64,000 nucleotides of DNA from Mycolicibacterium doricum (GCF_010728155.1 NZ_AP022605.1:2480001-2544000); one strand, 5' to 3'; counted from the stretch's first letter, positions 41,001 through 49,754 are shown. Program-made: numbers and translations. Notes: generated from the sequence alone by a model not told the origin.

Positions 41001-41761
41001 GACTGACCGTCAGCGAGTTGGCGCACTGGGACGAGGTGAGTCGCCGGATGTACGTGCCCTTCCACGACGGTGTCATCAGCCAGTTCGAGGGCTACGGCGA
41101 GTTGGAGGAACTGGACTGGGAGCACTACCGCCGGCGGTACGGCAACATCCAGCGCCTCGACCGCATCCTCGAGGCAGAGAACGACGACGTCAACCGCTAC
41201 AAGGCCGCCAAGCAGGCCGACGTCCTCATGCTGCTGTACCTGATGTCGGTGACGGAGCTCGGTGAGATACTGAACCGGCTCGGTTACCGCTTCGCCCGGG
41301 ACCGCGTTCCGGACATGGTCGACTACTACCTGGCCCGCACCTCGCACGGGTCCACACTCAGCGGCGTCGTGCACACCTGGGTGCTGGCCCGCGCCAACCG
41401 CGATCGCGCGGTGGAGTTCTTCCGACAGGTGCTCCAGTCCGACGTCTGCGACATCCAGGGCGGCACCACGTCGGAAGGGATTCACCTGGCGGCCATGGCA
41501 GGCACCGTCGATCTGATGCAGCGGTGCTTCACCGGAATGGAGACCCGGTCGAACCGCCTCATCCTGTCCCCGTACTGGCCGGAAAGCCTCGGCGTGCTGG
41601 CTGTGCCGATCCACTACCGTGGCCTGCACCTGCACTTGCGGGTCAGCGGGAAGGGCGTGATGATCAGTGTCGAGCCACGCGACGCCGCCGGTGTGGAAGT
41701 GGAATGCCGTGGCCGGGTGGTTCAACTCATGCCCGGCACCACCGTCCGGTTCGGGGACTGA
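38069..41761 (+). CDS. otsB1: OtsB1-type three-domain protein: HAD hydrolase, trehalose-phosphatase, GH65
   Basis: This 1230-residue protein has three enzyme domains. The first is an N-terminal beta-phosphoglucomutase-like HAD (FDLDGVLAE, Asp18 and Asp20). The second is a trehalose-6-phosphate phosphatase HAD (FLDYDGTLSPIV, Asp188 and Asp190; YIGDDLTDEDAF). The third is a long GH65 disaccharide phosphorylase-type domain from about residue 430, with probable general acid Glu928 in GPDEFHSG. The same plan occurs in M. tuberculosis OtsB1 (Rv2006), whose physiological activity is uncertain. An HAD that can convert beta-glucose-1-phosphate, next to a phosphorylase, suggests trehalose or kojibiose breakdown to glucose-6-phosphate. 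An imperfect 15-bp duplication at 40276-40305 gives EDFTD-EEFTD. The ATG overlaps the ppsA stop. Confidence 0.92.
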   Translation: MRLPVVVDPRYHDAVIFDLDGVLAETRATAALVEPAVALTRKLRDAGIRTAACSSHRDGGETLEILEKEGVYDLCVDGSGSAGAGEPPAFLQATRRLGVPVQRSVLIEDAAAGVTVGRDAGFALIIGVDRTRHADGPIPSDVDYVVAGLDDITVRTGDQRVSEVPDALESYGQLIGITSTRESMLFLDYDGTLSPIVSDPDAATLVGGAAEALEQVAAVCHVAILSGRDLADVQARVGAPGLWYAGSHGFELRGPDGTYHQNQAAAGVVPVLERAAGELRDRLAQIPGVRVEHKRFAVAVHHREVASADHVAEILSTTRRLGQRAGLRVTSGRMLVELRPDVDWDKGTALLWIRDRIDSAGSPLPIYIGDDLTDEDAFDAVRFDGIGIVVRHDEDGDRKTAARFSLQSPDQVREFLQRGSRWLDYKRHAAGAAWDFTYEGYDAQSEKLRESLCTVGNGYFATRGAAPESRAGQVHYPGTYAAGVFNRLVDDVSGSAVANESLVNLPNWLPLTFRIDGGDWFDIDAVEVLSYRQTLDLRGATLTRDVRFRDDAGRTTSLTQQRFVAMHLPHVAALHTTILAENWSGEITIRSTLDGNVTNSLVERYRDLGKEHLELVDTRQLSTDSVLLTVQTTQSRVRIAMAARTVVWRDGDPVPASYQLTGEEAEIGHEITVGQSVGETLTVEKVVTLFTGRDVATSEPSEEAQRWVSRLGRYAELRDGHVADWLHLWERLSIEFEDFTDEEFTDELRILRLHLLHLLQTVSPNSADLDVGVPARGLHGEAYRGHVFWDELFIFPVLNLRVPMITRSLLAYRYRRLPEARQAAREAGHSGAMFPWQSGSDGREESQRLHLNPRSGNWNPDASARAHHVGIAVAYSAWEFYQVTGDLAYLIDYGAEMLAEIARFWVSMATYDEDRGRYSIRGVIGPDEFHSGYPDAPYDGIDNNAYTNVMAVWVIMRAIDALNLLPLPSRLDLLETLGLTVSELAHWDEVSRRMYVPFHDGVISQFEGYGELEELDWEHYRRRYGNIQRLDRILEAENDDVNRYKAAKQADVLMLLYLMSVTELGEILNRLGYRFARDRVPDMVDYYLARTSHGSTLSGVVHTWVLARANRDRAVEFFRQVLQSDVCDIQGGTTSEGIHLAAMAGTVDLMQRCFTGMETRSNRLILSPYWPESLGVLAVPIHYRGLHLHLRVSGKGVMISVEPRDAAGVEVECRGRVVQLMPGTTVRFGD

Positions 41762-41870
41762 GAAGTGCGGTCGACACCGCACGGCGCCCAAGCGACGCCT
41801 GACCGCGTCAGGCGGGAGCCGAAGCGCTCGTCGAAACCGGTGACGAGCTCTCAGCAGGGAGACGGATCAC

Positions 41871-42797
41871 ATGGAACCTCTTGGCGGTGACCGGCGTCAA
41901 AACGCCTCGCCGGGAGGCATATTGGTCGGTGTCGACGGATCGGCGGAGTCCGACGCCGCGATCCGCTGGGCGACCCATGAGGCCCTGATGCGCCGTACCC
42001 GTCTGACGTTGGTCCACGTGGCCCCGCCCGTGGTCGGGAGTTGGCCGATGGGCCCGGTCCTCACCGAGATCAACGCCTGGCAGCAGGACAACGCCCAGCA
42101 CGTCCTCGATCAGGCGCTCGAGACGGCTAGGGCATCTGGCCCGAAGTCCCGGCTGCTCGATATGCACACCGAGATCCTGGTTTCGAGCTTGGTGCCGACG
42201 CTGGTTCACGCATCCGAGAGCGCAGAGATGGTTGTCGTCGGCAGCCGCGGAACCGGCGCGCTCGGCCGGGTGCTGTTGGGGTCGGTCAGCACCGGTCTGG
42301 TGCACCATGCCCGATGCCCGGTCGCCGTCATCCGCCCCCTACGAGGCGAGCCGGACGGTGATGCGCCCGTCCTGCTGGGCGTCGACGGGTCGCCCGCCTC
42401 GGAGGCGGCGACTGCACTGGCATTCGACGAGGCCGCGCGCAGGCGGGTGGATCTGGTCGCGCTGCACGCGTGGAGCGATGTGGCGGTCTTCCCGATGCTC
42501 GGCATGAATTGGCATCGATTCGAGAGCCAGGGTCATGAAGTCCTGGCCGAACGGCTCGCCGGTTGGCAGGAACAGTATCCCGAAGTGCGCGTACACCGGC
42601 ACGTCGTCTGCGACCAACCGGCCCGCTCGCTGCTCCGTGAGTCCGAGCGGGCGCAACTGGTGGTTGTCGGTTCTCGCGGACGTGGCGGCATCGCAAGCAC
42701 CTGGCTGGGTTCGGTCAGTTCAGCTGTGGCGCAGTCCGCCGACGTGCCCATGCTCGTCGTGCCCGGGGCCACTACCGCAACGAGGAGCCACCCGTGA
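41871..42797 (+). CDS. Tandem universal stress protein
   Basis: The 308-residue protein has two UspA domains. Each carries the ATP-binding pattern: the first (GVDGSAESDAAIRWA ... VVVGSRGTGALGRVLLGSVS) and the second (GVDGSPASEAATALA ... VVVGSRGRGGIASTWLGSVS). It resembles the DosR-regulated two-domain USPs of M. tuberculosis such as Rv2005c, which adjoins otsB1 there. It follows otsB1 by 109 bp and overlaps the pfkB start by four bases. It probably binds ATP and acts in persistence under low oxygen, by family analogy. Confidence 0.93.
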   Translation: MEPLGGDRRQNASPGGILVGVDGSAESDAAIRWATHEALMRRTRLTLVHVAPPVVGSWPMGPVLTEINAWQQDNAQHVLDQALETARASGPKSRLLDMHTEILVSSLVPTLVHASESAEMVVVGSRGTGALGRVLLGSVSTGLVHHARCPVAVIRPLRGEPDGDAPVLLGVDGSPASEAATALAFDEAARRRVDLVALHAWSDVAVFPMLGMNWHRFESQGHEVLAERLAGWQEQYPEVRVHRHVVCDQPARSLLRESERAQLVVVGSRGRGGIASTWLGSVSSAVAQSADVPMLVVPGATTATRSHP

Positions 42798-43762
42798 CGG
42801 CGTCAGGCAGGCGATCCGGATACGGGACGACCATCGTCACTCTCACGATGAACCCCGCACTCGACATCACGGCGAACGCTCCACACGTGCGGCCGACGAG
42901 TAAGATCCGGTGTGCCGGCGTGCGCTACGACCCCGGTGGGGGTGGTATCAACGTGGCGCGCACCGCCCACGTCCTCGGTGGTTCGGTGTCCGCAGTGTTT
43001 CCCGTGGGTGGACCGACCGGCGACCTGGTCACCAATCTCGTGGCCAGGTCCGAGGTGCCCTACCGCCGCATCGCGATTGCCGAGCCGACGCGGGAGAGTT
43101 TCACCGTCGCCGACGACAGCACCGGCCAGCAGTACCGGTTCATCCTCCCAGGACCGTGCCTGACGTCCGACGAACAGCTGAAATGTCTCGCCGAACTGCG
43201 CTATTCGGCGAAAGCAGCAGAGTTCGTCGTGGCCAGTGGCAGCCTCCCGCCGGGCGTGGCACCCGACTTCTACCAACGCGTGGCCGACCTGTGCCTCGAC
43301 CTCGGCGTGCGGCTGGTTCTCGACACGTCCGGCGACGCCCTCCAGCACGTCCGTTCAGGAATCTTCCTCCTGAAACTCAGCCTGCGGGAACTGCGCGAGC
43401 GCACCGGCCGGGATCTGGTCGACGAACCGGAACAACTGGCCGCCGCACACGACCTCATCAACTCCGGGGTTGCCCGCATGGTCGTGGTGTCACTCGGTTC
43501 GAACGGGGCGCTGCTGGCGACATCACTGGGCAGTCAGAGATTCTCGGCGATACCGGTGAACGCCGTCAGCGGTGTCGGGGCGGGTGACGCCATGGTGGCA
43601 GCGATCACTGTGGGTCTGACGCGGGGATGGTCGCCGAGCAAGTCTGTGCAGTTCGGTATCGCCACCGGCTCGGCCATGCTGCTGACGCCCGGTACGGCGG
43701 TGTGCGAGCGAGCCGATGCCGAACGTCTCTTCGATTCGGCGCCGGAGCCCGAAGACGTGTGA
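42794..43762 (+). CDS. pfkB: PfkB-family sugar kinase (6-phosphofructokinase 2-like)
   Basis: The 322-residue ribokinase-fold enzyme has the N-terminal signature GGGGINVARTAHVLGG and the C-terminal GVGAGDAMVAA, with catalytic Asp in the latter. It starts with TLTMNPALDI, typical of the fructose-phosphate kinase subgroup (PfkB/FruK/LacC). In M. tuberculosis the homologue Rv2029c is a DosR-regulon gene. A GTG start overlaps the USP stop. It is the last gene of the unit running from ppsA; a gene converging from the other strand follows. Confidence 0.9.
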   Translation: MTASGRRSGYGTTIVTLTMNPALDITANAPHVRPTSKIRCAGVRYDPGGGGINVARTAHVLGGSVSAVFPVGGPTGDLVTNLVARSEVPYRRIAIAEPTRESFTVADDSTGQQYRFILPGPCLTSDEQLKCLAELRYSAKAAEFVVASGSLPPGVAPDFYQRVADLCLDLGVRLVLDTSGDALQHVRSGIFLLKLSLRELRERTGRDLVDEPEQLAAAHDLINSGVARMVVVSLGSNGALLATSLGSQRFSAIPVNAVSGVGAGDAMVAAITVGLTRGWSPSKSVQFGIATGSAMLLTPGTAVCERADAERLFDSAPEPEDV

Positions 43763-43927
43763 ACCTACGCCGATTCCGTTGTCCGGTGCCTGCCTGGCGA
43801 TTCCCGATACAGCGGACCCCGTGGTGATCCTGCTCCCCCGGCGAGGGTCAGAACGTGCGTCCGGGTCGATCCCATCAACGCATGCCTCAGTCTGGGATGC
43901 CGAAGAGGCTTCTGGGGCGGGCAAGCG

Positions 43928-46261
43928 CTAACGGACGAAGCCGGCGTCACGCAATGCCTGCGCCATCGACCCCGAAGAGGCCGTGTCCCGCCGATTGTCG
44001 TCTCGCTTTGGGCTTCGTCTGGACTGTGGCCGCTGGGTGGGAGCATCGCGGGGTGATTCGGCCTTGCCCCGCTGCGGGGTGTCGCCGAGACGAAGGCTCA
44101 GCCCGATCCGCTGCCGGTCCACGTCGACGTCGACGACCTTGACCCGCACCACCTGACCGGACCGCACCACCTCATGGGGGTCGGACACGAAGCGGTCAGC
44201 CATCGCGGACACGTGGACCAGACCGTCCTGATGCACGCCCACATCGACGAACGCGCCGAACGCCGCCACGTTGGTGACCACGCCATCGAGCACCATACCG
44301 ACCTTCAGGTCGGCGACCTTCTCCACACCGGCGGCGAAGGTCACCGTCGAGAACGCCGGGCGCGGGTCACGTCCGGGCTTCTGGAGTTCGGCGAGGATGT
44401 CGCTGACCGTGGGGATGCCGAACCGGTCGTCGGCAAAATCGGCCGGTTTCAGGGAGCGCAGTTGCCGTTCGTTGCCGATGATCTCGGCCAGCGTGACACC
44501 AGAACGGTCCAGAATCCGCCGCACCATGGGATAGGCCTCGGGATGGACACCTGAGGCGTCGAGCGGGTCTTCGCCGCCGGTGATCCGCAGGAAGCCCGCA
44601 CATTGTTCGAAAGCCTTGGGGCCGAGGCGCGGAACGTCGAGCAGCGACTTGCGGTTGCGGAACGGGCCCGTCTTCTCGCGATGGCTGACGATCGCCTCGG
44701 CGAGGGTGTCGGTGACCCCGGACACCCGCGAAAGAAGCGGAACCGAGGCCGTGTTCAGGTCGACGCCCACCGCGTTGACAGCATCCTCTACGACGGCGTC
44801 GAGACTGCGTGCGAGTGTCCCCGGCGTCACGTCGTGCTGATACTGGCCCACGCCGATGGACTTCGGCTCGATCTTCACCAGTTCGGCGAGCGGATCCTGC
44901 AACCGGCGGGCGATGGACACCGCGCCCCGCAACGTCACGTCGAGTTCTGGCAGTTCGTGCGCGGCGTACGCCGATGCCGAGTACACCGAAGCCCCGGCCT
45001 CACTGACCGTCGCCTTCACCGGCGGCTTGGCCCCCGAGGCGGCGATGTCGGCGATGAGTTCGGCTGCCAGAGCGTCTGTTTCGCGCGAGGCGGTGCCGTT
45101 GCCGACGGCGATCAACTCGACACCGTGACGGGCGACCAGCGCCGCGAGGGTGGCCTTGGCCTGATCCCACTGCCTCTGCGGCTGGTGCGGGAAGACCGCG
45201 CAGGAGTCGACGACCTTGCCGATGCCGTCCACGACAGCGACCTTGACGCCGGTGCGGAAACCGGGGTCCAGACCGAGGGTGCTGCGGGAACCGGCCGGTG
45301 CGGCGAGCAGCAAATCCTTGAGGTTGCGGGCAAATACTGCGACCGCATCCTCTTCGGCCCGTTGCCGCAGGCGGATGCGGGCGGCGACGGCCGCCGAGAC
45401 CATCAGCTTGACCCGCCACGCCAACCCCACGGTGGTCGCCAGCCATGGCGTCGCGGAGGCCGTCGAGGTCATGTCGATGCCGAGGGTCCGCGCCGCCATC
45501 GCAAGGTAGACGTCGTCGTCTCCCCCGTCGAAGTTCAGCGACAGCACCTCTTCCTTCTCACCGCGCATCACGGCGAGCACCCGGTGCGAGGGCATGTTCT
45601 GCAGCGGTTCGCAGAACTCGAAGTAGTCGCGGAACTTCTGGGCCGCCGGCGCCTTGGCCGCGTCGTCGGACCGGGGTGAGGTGCGCAGCGACCCGTCGTT
45701 CCAAAATCTCTCGCGTACGGCGCCGACCAGGTCGGCGTCCTCGGCTGCGCGCTCGATCAGAATGTGGCGTGCCCCGTCGAGCGCGGCGGCCGCATCGGGC
45801 ACGCCGTCGGTCAGGAACTGCCCGGCCACCACCTCGGGGACAAGGGTCGGGTAGGCCAGCAGGCGGTCGGCGAGCGGTTCGAGACCTGCTTCACGGGCGA
45901 TCTGCGCTTTCGCGCGCCGCTTGGGCTTGTACGGCAGGTAGATGTCCTCGACCCTCGACTTGGTGTCGGCGGTCAGCAGCGCGGTTCGCACGTCGTCGGT
46001 GAGTCTGCCCTGGCCTTCGATGGAAGTCAGCACAGCGGCCCGCCGGTCGTCGAGTTCACGCAGGTAGGTCAGGCGTTCCTCGGCCATTCGCAGCTGTGCG
46101 TCGTCGAGGCTGCCGGTGACCTCCTTGCGGTAGCGGGCGATGAACGGCACGGTGGCGCCTTCGTCGAGCAACCGGACGGCGGCCGCCACCTGCCCCTCAC
46201 TGACGTCGAGCTCCTCAGCGAGACGGGCGTTTACGGATTTGACGGTCAGGCTCGCAGTCAC
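43928..46261 (-). CDS. tex: Tex-family RNA-binding protein
   Basis: The 777-residue protein has the Tex layout: an N-terminal helical region (GATVPFIARYRKEVTGSLDD); a YqgF/RuvC-like domain (LGLDPGFRTGVKVAVVD); a helix-hairpin-helix region (LNTASVPLLSRVSGVTDTLA); and an S1 domain near the C-terminus (GMVLDGVVTNVAAFGAFVDV). A charged Arg/Pro tail of about 50 residues ends AQALRDAGFVR. Tex proteins bind nucleic acid and influence transcription and ribosome-related processes. It stands alone with its own start at ATG 46261. Confidence 0.95.
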   Translation of the reverse strand: MTASLTVKSVNARLAEELDVSEGQVAAAVRLLDEGATVPFIARYRKEVTGSLDDAQLRMAEERLTYLRELDDRRAAVLTSIEGQGRLTDDVRTALLTADTKSRVEDIYLPYKPKRRAKAQIAREAGLEPLADRLLAYPTLVPEVVAGQFLTDGVPDAAAALDGARHILIERAAEDADLVGAVRERFWNDGSLRTSPRSDDAAKAPAAQKFRDYFEFCEPLQNMPSHRVLAVMRGEKEEVLSLNFDGGDDDVYLAMAARTLGIDMTSTASATPWLATTVGLAWRVKLMVSAAVAARIRLRQRAEEDAVAVFARNLKDLLLAAPAGSRSTLGLDPGFRTGVKVAVVDGIGKVVDSCAVFPHQPQRQWDQAKATLAALVARHGVELIAVGNGTASRETDALAAELIADIAASGAKPPVKATVSEAGASVYSASAYAAHELPELDVTLRGAVSIARRLQDPLAELVKIEPKSIGVGQYQHDVTPGTLARSLDAVVEDAVNAVGVDLNTASVPLLSRVSGVTDTLAEAIVSHREKTGPFRNRKSLLDVPRLGPKAFEQCAGFLRITGGEDPLDASGVHPEAYPMVRRILDRSGVTLAEIIGNERQLRSLKPADFADDRFGIPTVSDILAELQKPGRDPRPAFSTVTFAAGVEKVADLKVGMVLDGVVTNVAAFGAFVDVGVHQDGLVHVSAMADRFVSDPHEVVRSGQVVRVKVVDVDVDRQRIGLSLRLGDTPQRGKAESPRDAPTQRPQSRRSPKRDDNRRDTASSGSMAQALRDAGFVR

Positions 46262-46353
46262 GCCGGGACCTTACCGAAGGCTGGCGACAACTCTGCGGCG
46301 GTCAGTCGTCGCGGCGATCGACACCCACCTCCGGCGAATCCCGCTTAACACGC

Positions 46354-46399
46354 CGAACTCAACGCGAACTCAACGCGAACTCAATGCCGAACTCAATGC
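46354..46399 (+). repeat. Tandem 11-12 bp repeats at the end of a hypothetical gene
   Basis: Two copies of CGAACTCAACG (46354-46364, 46365-46375) are followed by two of CGAACTCAATGC (46376-46387, 46388-46399) and a partial fifth unit. The array spans the stop codon of the minus-strand hypothetical gene and its 3' flank. Confidence 0.9.
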
Positions 46400-46860
46400 C
46401 GAACGGGTCGACGCTGCTCGACGGTTTGGGCGGACACCGCGGCCGGGGTAGCGGAACGGCGCCGCAGGGCGGCGTCGGCGCGGTTGCACCGCCGGTCGAG
46501 GACCCGCAAGTCGCGCTGGGCGAGCGTGCGACTGATGGCGGTGAGCTGATCGAGCTGTTCCCAGCTCAGACCGTCGAGGTCGCCGTCCGTGTCGTGGGTC
46601 GCCACGACCACGCCCCCGCGCAGGAGCGGTACGTTCTTCGCGGTGAACCCGGTGGCGGCAAGGAGTAACTCGGTGGCGCTGCGGTTGACCCGGCGTTGGC
46701 AGCGCCGCGTGGTGGGCGTAAACCAGAAGTCGAACTGCCGATCGCCGCTGGACAGACTTTCCAAGCCGTAATCGCTCACCAGGTCGGCGATCTCGGCTTT
46801 GCTGAAGGCGCGGGTTTCGCCCACCACGCCCACGGGATTGATATACAGGACGGTGTTCAT
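46393..46860 (-). CDS. Hypothetical protein
   Basis: The 155-residue protein starts at ATG 46860; a GGA lies upstream but the ribosome site is weak. It has no signal peptide or recognised domain. The sequence contains a mixed alpha/beta N-terminal part (VLYINPVGVVGETRAFSKAE ... RQFDFWFTPTTRRCQRRVNR) and a strongly basic, Arg-rich C-terminus that ends inside a tandem repeat. The C-terminal end may have been altered by repeat expansion. It is divergent from a zinc alcohol dehydrogenase gene 125 bp away. Function unknown. Confidence 0.6.
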   Translation of the reverse strand: MNTVLYINPVGVVGETRAFSKAEIADLVSDYGLESLSSGDRQFDFWFTPTTRRCQRRVNRSATELLLAATGFTAKNVPLLRGGVVVATHDTDGDLDGLSWEQLDQLTAISRTLAQRDLRVLDRRCNRADAALRRRSATPAAVSAQTVEQRRPVRH

Positions 46861-46985
46861 GAGGGTCCGTTTCTGCCGATGTCCGTTTGAGAGGGGCTCT
46901 CGGTAAGAGGCTTGCCGTGATACTGGTGTGATAAACGTGAAATTTGGGACTGATATGACAGACGGGGTATTGAGGAGTTGATGGT

Positions 46986-48029
46986 GTGAAGGCAATGCAA
47001 CTCACGGCATGGAAAACGCCTCCGCAGATCCGGGAGGTCCCGGAACCCGAAGCCGGCCCGGGGCAGGTGGTGATCCGGGTCGCCGGGGCGGGTGCATGCC
47101 ATTCGGATCTGCACCTGCTGCACGATTTCGAGGCCGGCATGATGCCGTGGAATCCGCCGTTCACGCTCGGACACGAGAACGCAGGCTGGGTGCACACCAT
47201 CGGCGCCGGGGTGAGCGGCCTGCAGGTAGGCGAACCGGTCGCGGTGTACGGGCCGTGGGGATGCGGCCGGTGCAAACGGTGTCAGGTCGGCATGGAAAAC
47301 TACTGTGAACGCGCGGCTGACCAACCCGCCGCGGGGGGTGGGCTCGGCTACGACGGCGGCATGGCCCAGTACATGCTGGTGCCGGCGGCCCGGCTCCTGG
47401 TACCGCTCGGCGACCTGGATCCCGTCGACGCCGCACCCCTGACCGACGCGGCGCTGACGCCGTATCACGCCGTCAAACGATCCCTGCCGTTACTGACGCC
47501 CGGGGCGACCGCGGTGGCGATCGGCATCGGCGGGCTGGGTCACATGGGGGTCCAGATACTGCGCGCGTTGACCGCCGCTCGCATCATCGCCGTGGACACC
47601 CGCCCGGAGGCCCTGCGCCTGGCTGAGCAGAGTGGCGCCGACCACGCCGTTCGGTCCGGCGCCGACGCCGCAGACGAAATCCGCGAACTCACAGAGGGCC
47701 GAGGCGCCGACGTCGTCGTGGATTTCGTCGGGGTCGACGCCACCATGGCGCTGGCCACCGCGGTCGCCCGGCCACTCTCGGACATTACGGTCGTGGGCAT
47801 CGGTGGGGGCAGTGTGCCGTTCGGCTTCTTCTCGGTGCCTTATGAGGCGCGCCTCGCCACGACCTACTGGGGGTCGCGGCCCGAGCTCATGGAGGTGCTC
47901 GACCTGGCCCGCCAGGGACGGATCAAGACCGTGGTGCACCGGTTCACGCTCGACGAAGCGCCGATGGTCTACGAGCGTCTCGCCGCCGGCGAGTTCACCG
48001 GCAGGGCGGTGATCACCCCGAACGCGTAA
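46986..48029 (+). CDS. Zinc-dependent alcohol dehydrogenase
   Basis: The 347-residue medium-chain dehydrogenase has the catalytic zinc site (GACHSDLHL, GHENAG), a structural zinc site (CGRCKRCQVGMENYC) and an NAD(P)-binding fold (IGIGGLGHMGVQILRAL). The GTG start at 46986 has GAGGAG upstream. It resembles broad-range mycobacterial alcohol dehydrogenases such as AdhA/AdhD, but I cannot assign which. The next gene on the same strand begins 45 bp later and is unrelated in function. Confidence 0.9.
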   Translation: MKAMQLTAWKTPPQIREVPEPEAGPGQVVIRVAGAGACHSDLHLLHDFEAGMMPWNPPFTLGHENAGWVHTIGAGVSGLQVGEPVAVYGPWGCGRCKRCQVGMENYCERAADQPAAGGGLGYDGGMAQYMLVPAARLLVPLGDLDPVDAAPLTDAALTPYHAVKRSLPLLTPGATAVAIGIGGLGHMGVQILRALTAARIIAVDTRPEALRLAEQSGADHAVRSGADAADEIRELTEGRGADVVVDFVGVDATMALATAVARPLSDITVVGIGGGSVPFGFFSVPYEARLATTYWGSRPELMEVLDLARQGRIKTVVHRFTLDEAPMVYERLAAGEFTGRAVITPNA

Positions 48030-48074
48030 CTGTGCGACCGTCGGGTGTAACGCGATATCGGGAGTTGACCACCT

Positions 48075-49754
48075 TTGAGCCACGACCATCCCATGGCCGC
48101 CCTGCTTCGGAATGCGACACCGTCGCTTCTCATCGTCATCGCAGTGGCGGCCGGCGGTTGCTCTCCGTCGAGCGAGCCGGCCGCCACGCCTTCTCCGCCT
48201 GTCGCGGGGGGAGCACCCTCCCCCGCCCCGCGGGCGGATTCCGAACCGCCGACACTGCGCCTGGCGGCCGATCCGGTACGGATCGTCGAGGACCTCCTCG
48301 CCGACGAGCGGGCGTTGCGTGACCCGTCGTCGCCGGAGGCGGTAATGGTGGCGGCCGCTCGACGCCAGCAACTGGCCTATCGGGCGCTGGGGCGCCACCC
48401 GGAGTGGGATGCGATCGTGCGGCCTCGGGTCCCAGCCTGGCTAATCGAGGTCTACGACCGCAACGTCAGCGCGCGCCGCCAGCTCACGTCGCTGAGCAAG
48501 GGCGATGCGAAACCCACCCTGCCGGCCTGGCGGATCGTCGCCCCGCGACCGGCCGACGAGTTGATGGGTTACTACCGCGAGGCGCAGAAGACCTTCGGCG
48601 TCGGCTGGAACTATCTGGCGGCGATCAACCTGGTGGAGACGGCGTTCGGACGTATCGCCGGGGTCAGTACGGCCGGCGCACAGGGACCGATGCAGTTCAT
48701 GCCGGCCACCTTCGAGGCTTACGGCGGCGGCGGCGACATCACCTCGCCGCACGACAGCATCATGGCCGCGGGCCGCTATCTGGCCGCCAACGATTTCGCC
48801 CGCAACCCCGACGGCGCGCTATGGCGGTACAACAACTCGAGCGAGTATGTGCGGGCGGTCAGCGATTACGCGGCGGCGCTCGCCCGCGATCGGGGCGCCT
48901 TCGCCGGCTTCTACCGCTGGGACGTCTACTACAACTCGACGGCCGGTGACGTGGTGTTGCCCGTCGGCTACAGCGCAACCGCACCGATCCCCGTCACCGC
49001 CTATCTGGCCAACCACCCGCTCGAGCCGCCGGTCGTACGCGTCGCGGGCCGAAGCGAGAAGATCCTCGGGGATCTGCTCCGGGTGCGCAACCACGCTGTG
49101 CTCGCACAGGCTCCGTCATTGGCCGAGTCCGTCTCCCGGCAGTTCCTCGGGGTGCCGTACGGCGCCGACACCCTGGTCGGTTCGGCGACCGGGCCCGAGG
49201 AACTCGTCGTCAACGTCGAGGCGGTGGACTGCTTCACCTACGCCGACTATGTCGAGGCCCTCAAGCGCGCCGACGACCGCGAGGAGTTCGTCGACCGTCT
49301 CATCGAGGTCCGCTACAAGTACGGCGTCGTCGGTTTCCGCAACCGGAGGCACTTCTTCACCGACTGGTCGACGGCCGCACCTGCAATCGCGACAGACGTG
49401 ACCGCGAACCTCGGCGCGAAGTCGGTCACGGTGGCCAAGCGCCTCAACCGCAAGGACGACGGCGGGGTGTATTTACCCGGACTACCCGAGGTGTCGCGGG
49501 AGATTACCTACATCCCGAGCGGGGCGGTCGGCGACACGGTGGTGGACGGTCTGCGCACCGGCGACTACATCGGGGCGTATGCCGCCGACGGCGGTCTCGA
49601 CGTCACGCACGTCGGGATCTTCGTCGACACACCCGAGGGACCGGCCGTGCGCAACGCCTCCTCGCTGCCGACGAACAACAAGGTTGTCGACGATCCGTTC
49701 TTCGATTACGTGGCAACCGTCCCGGGGATCGTGGTGCTACGCGCGACGCAGTGA
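48075..49754 (+). CDS. Lipoprotein fusing a lytic transglycosylase with a DUF1460 domain
   Basis: The 559-residue protein has a lipobox ending AAGGC at Cys29 and a Pro-rich linker. Then comes a lytic transglycosylase region: YYREAQKTFGVGWNYLAAIN followed by VETAFGRI with the likely catalytic Glu, GAQGPMQFMPATF and GRYLAANDF. From about residue 355 the sequence matches DUF1460, an NlpC/P60-like peptidase fold: VDCFTYADYVEAL with a Cys nucleophile candidate, YKYGVVGFRNRRHFFTDW, and GGLDVTHVGIFV with a candidate His. It is thus probably a surface-anchored muralytic enzyme able to cut both glycan and peptide. TTG at 48075 is the start chosen; ATG 48093 is possible. Confidence 0.85.
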   Translation: MSHDHPMAALLRNATPSLLIVIAVAAGGCSPSSEPAATPSPPVAGGAPSPAPRADSEPPTLRLAADPVRIVEDLLADERALRDPSSPEAVMVAAARRQQLAYRALGRHPEWDAIVRPRVPAWLIEVYDRNVSARRQLTSLSKGDAKPTLPAWRIVAPRPADELMGYYREAQKTFGVGWNYLAAINLVETAFGRIAGVSTAGAQGPMQFMPATFEAYGGGGDITSPHDSIMAAGRYLAANDFARNPDGALWRYNNSSEYVRAVSDYAAALARDRGAFAGFYRWDVYYNSTAGDVVLPVGYSATAPIPVTAYLANHPLEPPVVRVAGRSEKILGDLLRVRNHAVLAQAPSLAESVSRQFLGVPYGADTLVGSATGPEELVVNVEAVDCFTYADYVEALKRADDREEFVDRLIEVRYKYGVVGFRNRRHFFTDWSTAAPAIATDVTANLGAKSVTVAKRLNRKDDGGVYLPGLPEVSREITYIPSGAVGDTVVDGLRTGDYIGAYAADGGLDVTHVGIFVDTPEGPAVRNASSLPTNNKVVDDPFFDYVATVPGIVVLRATQ

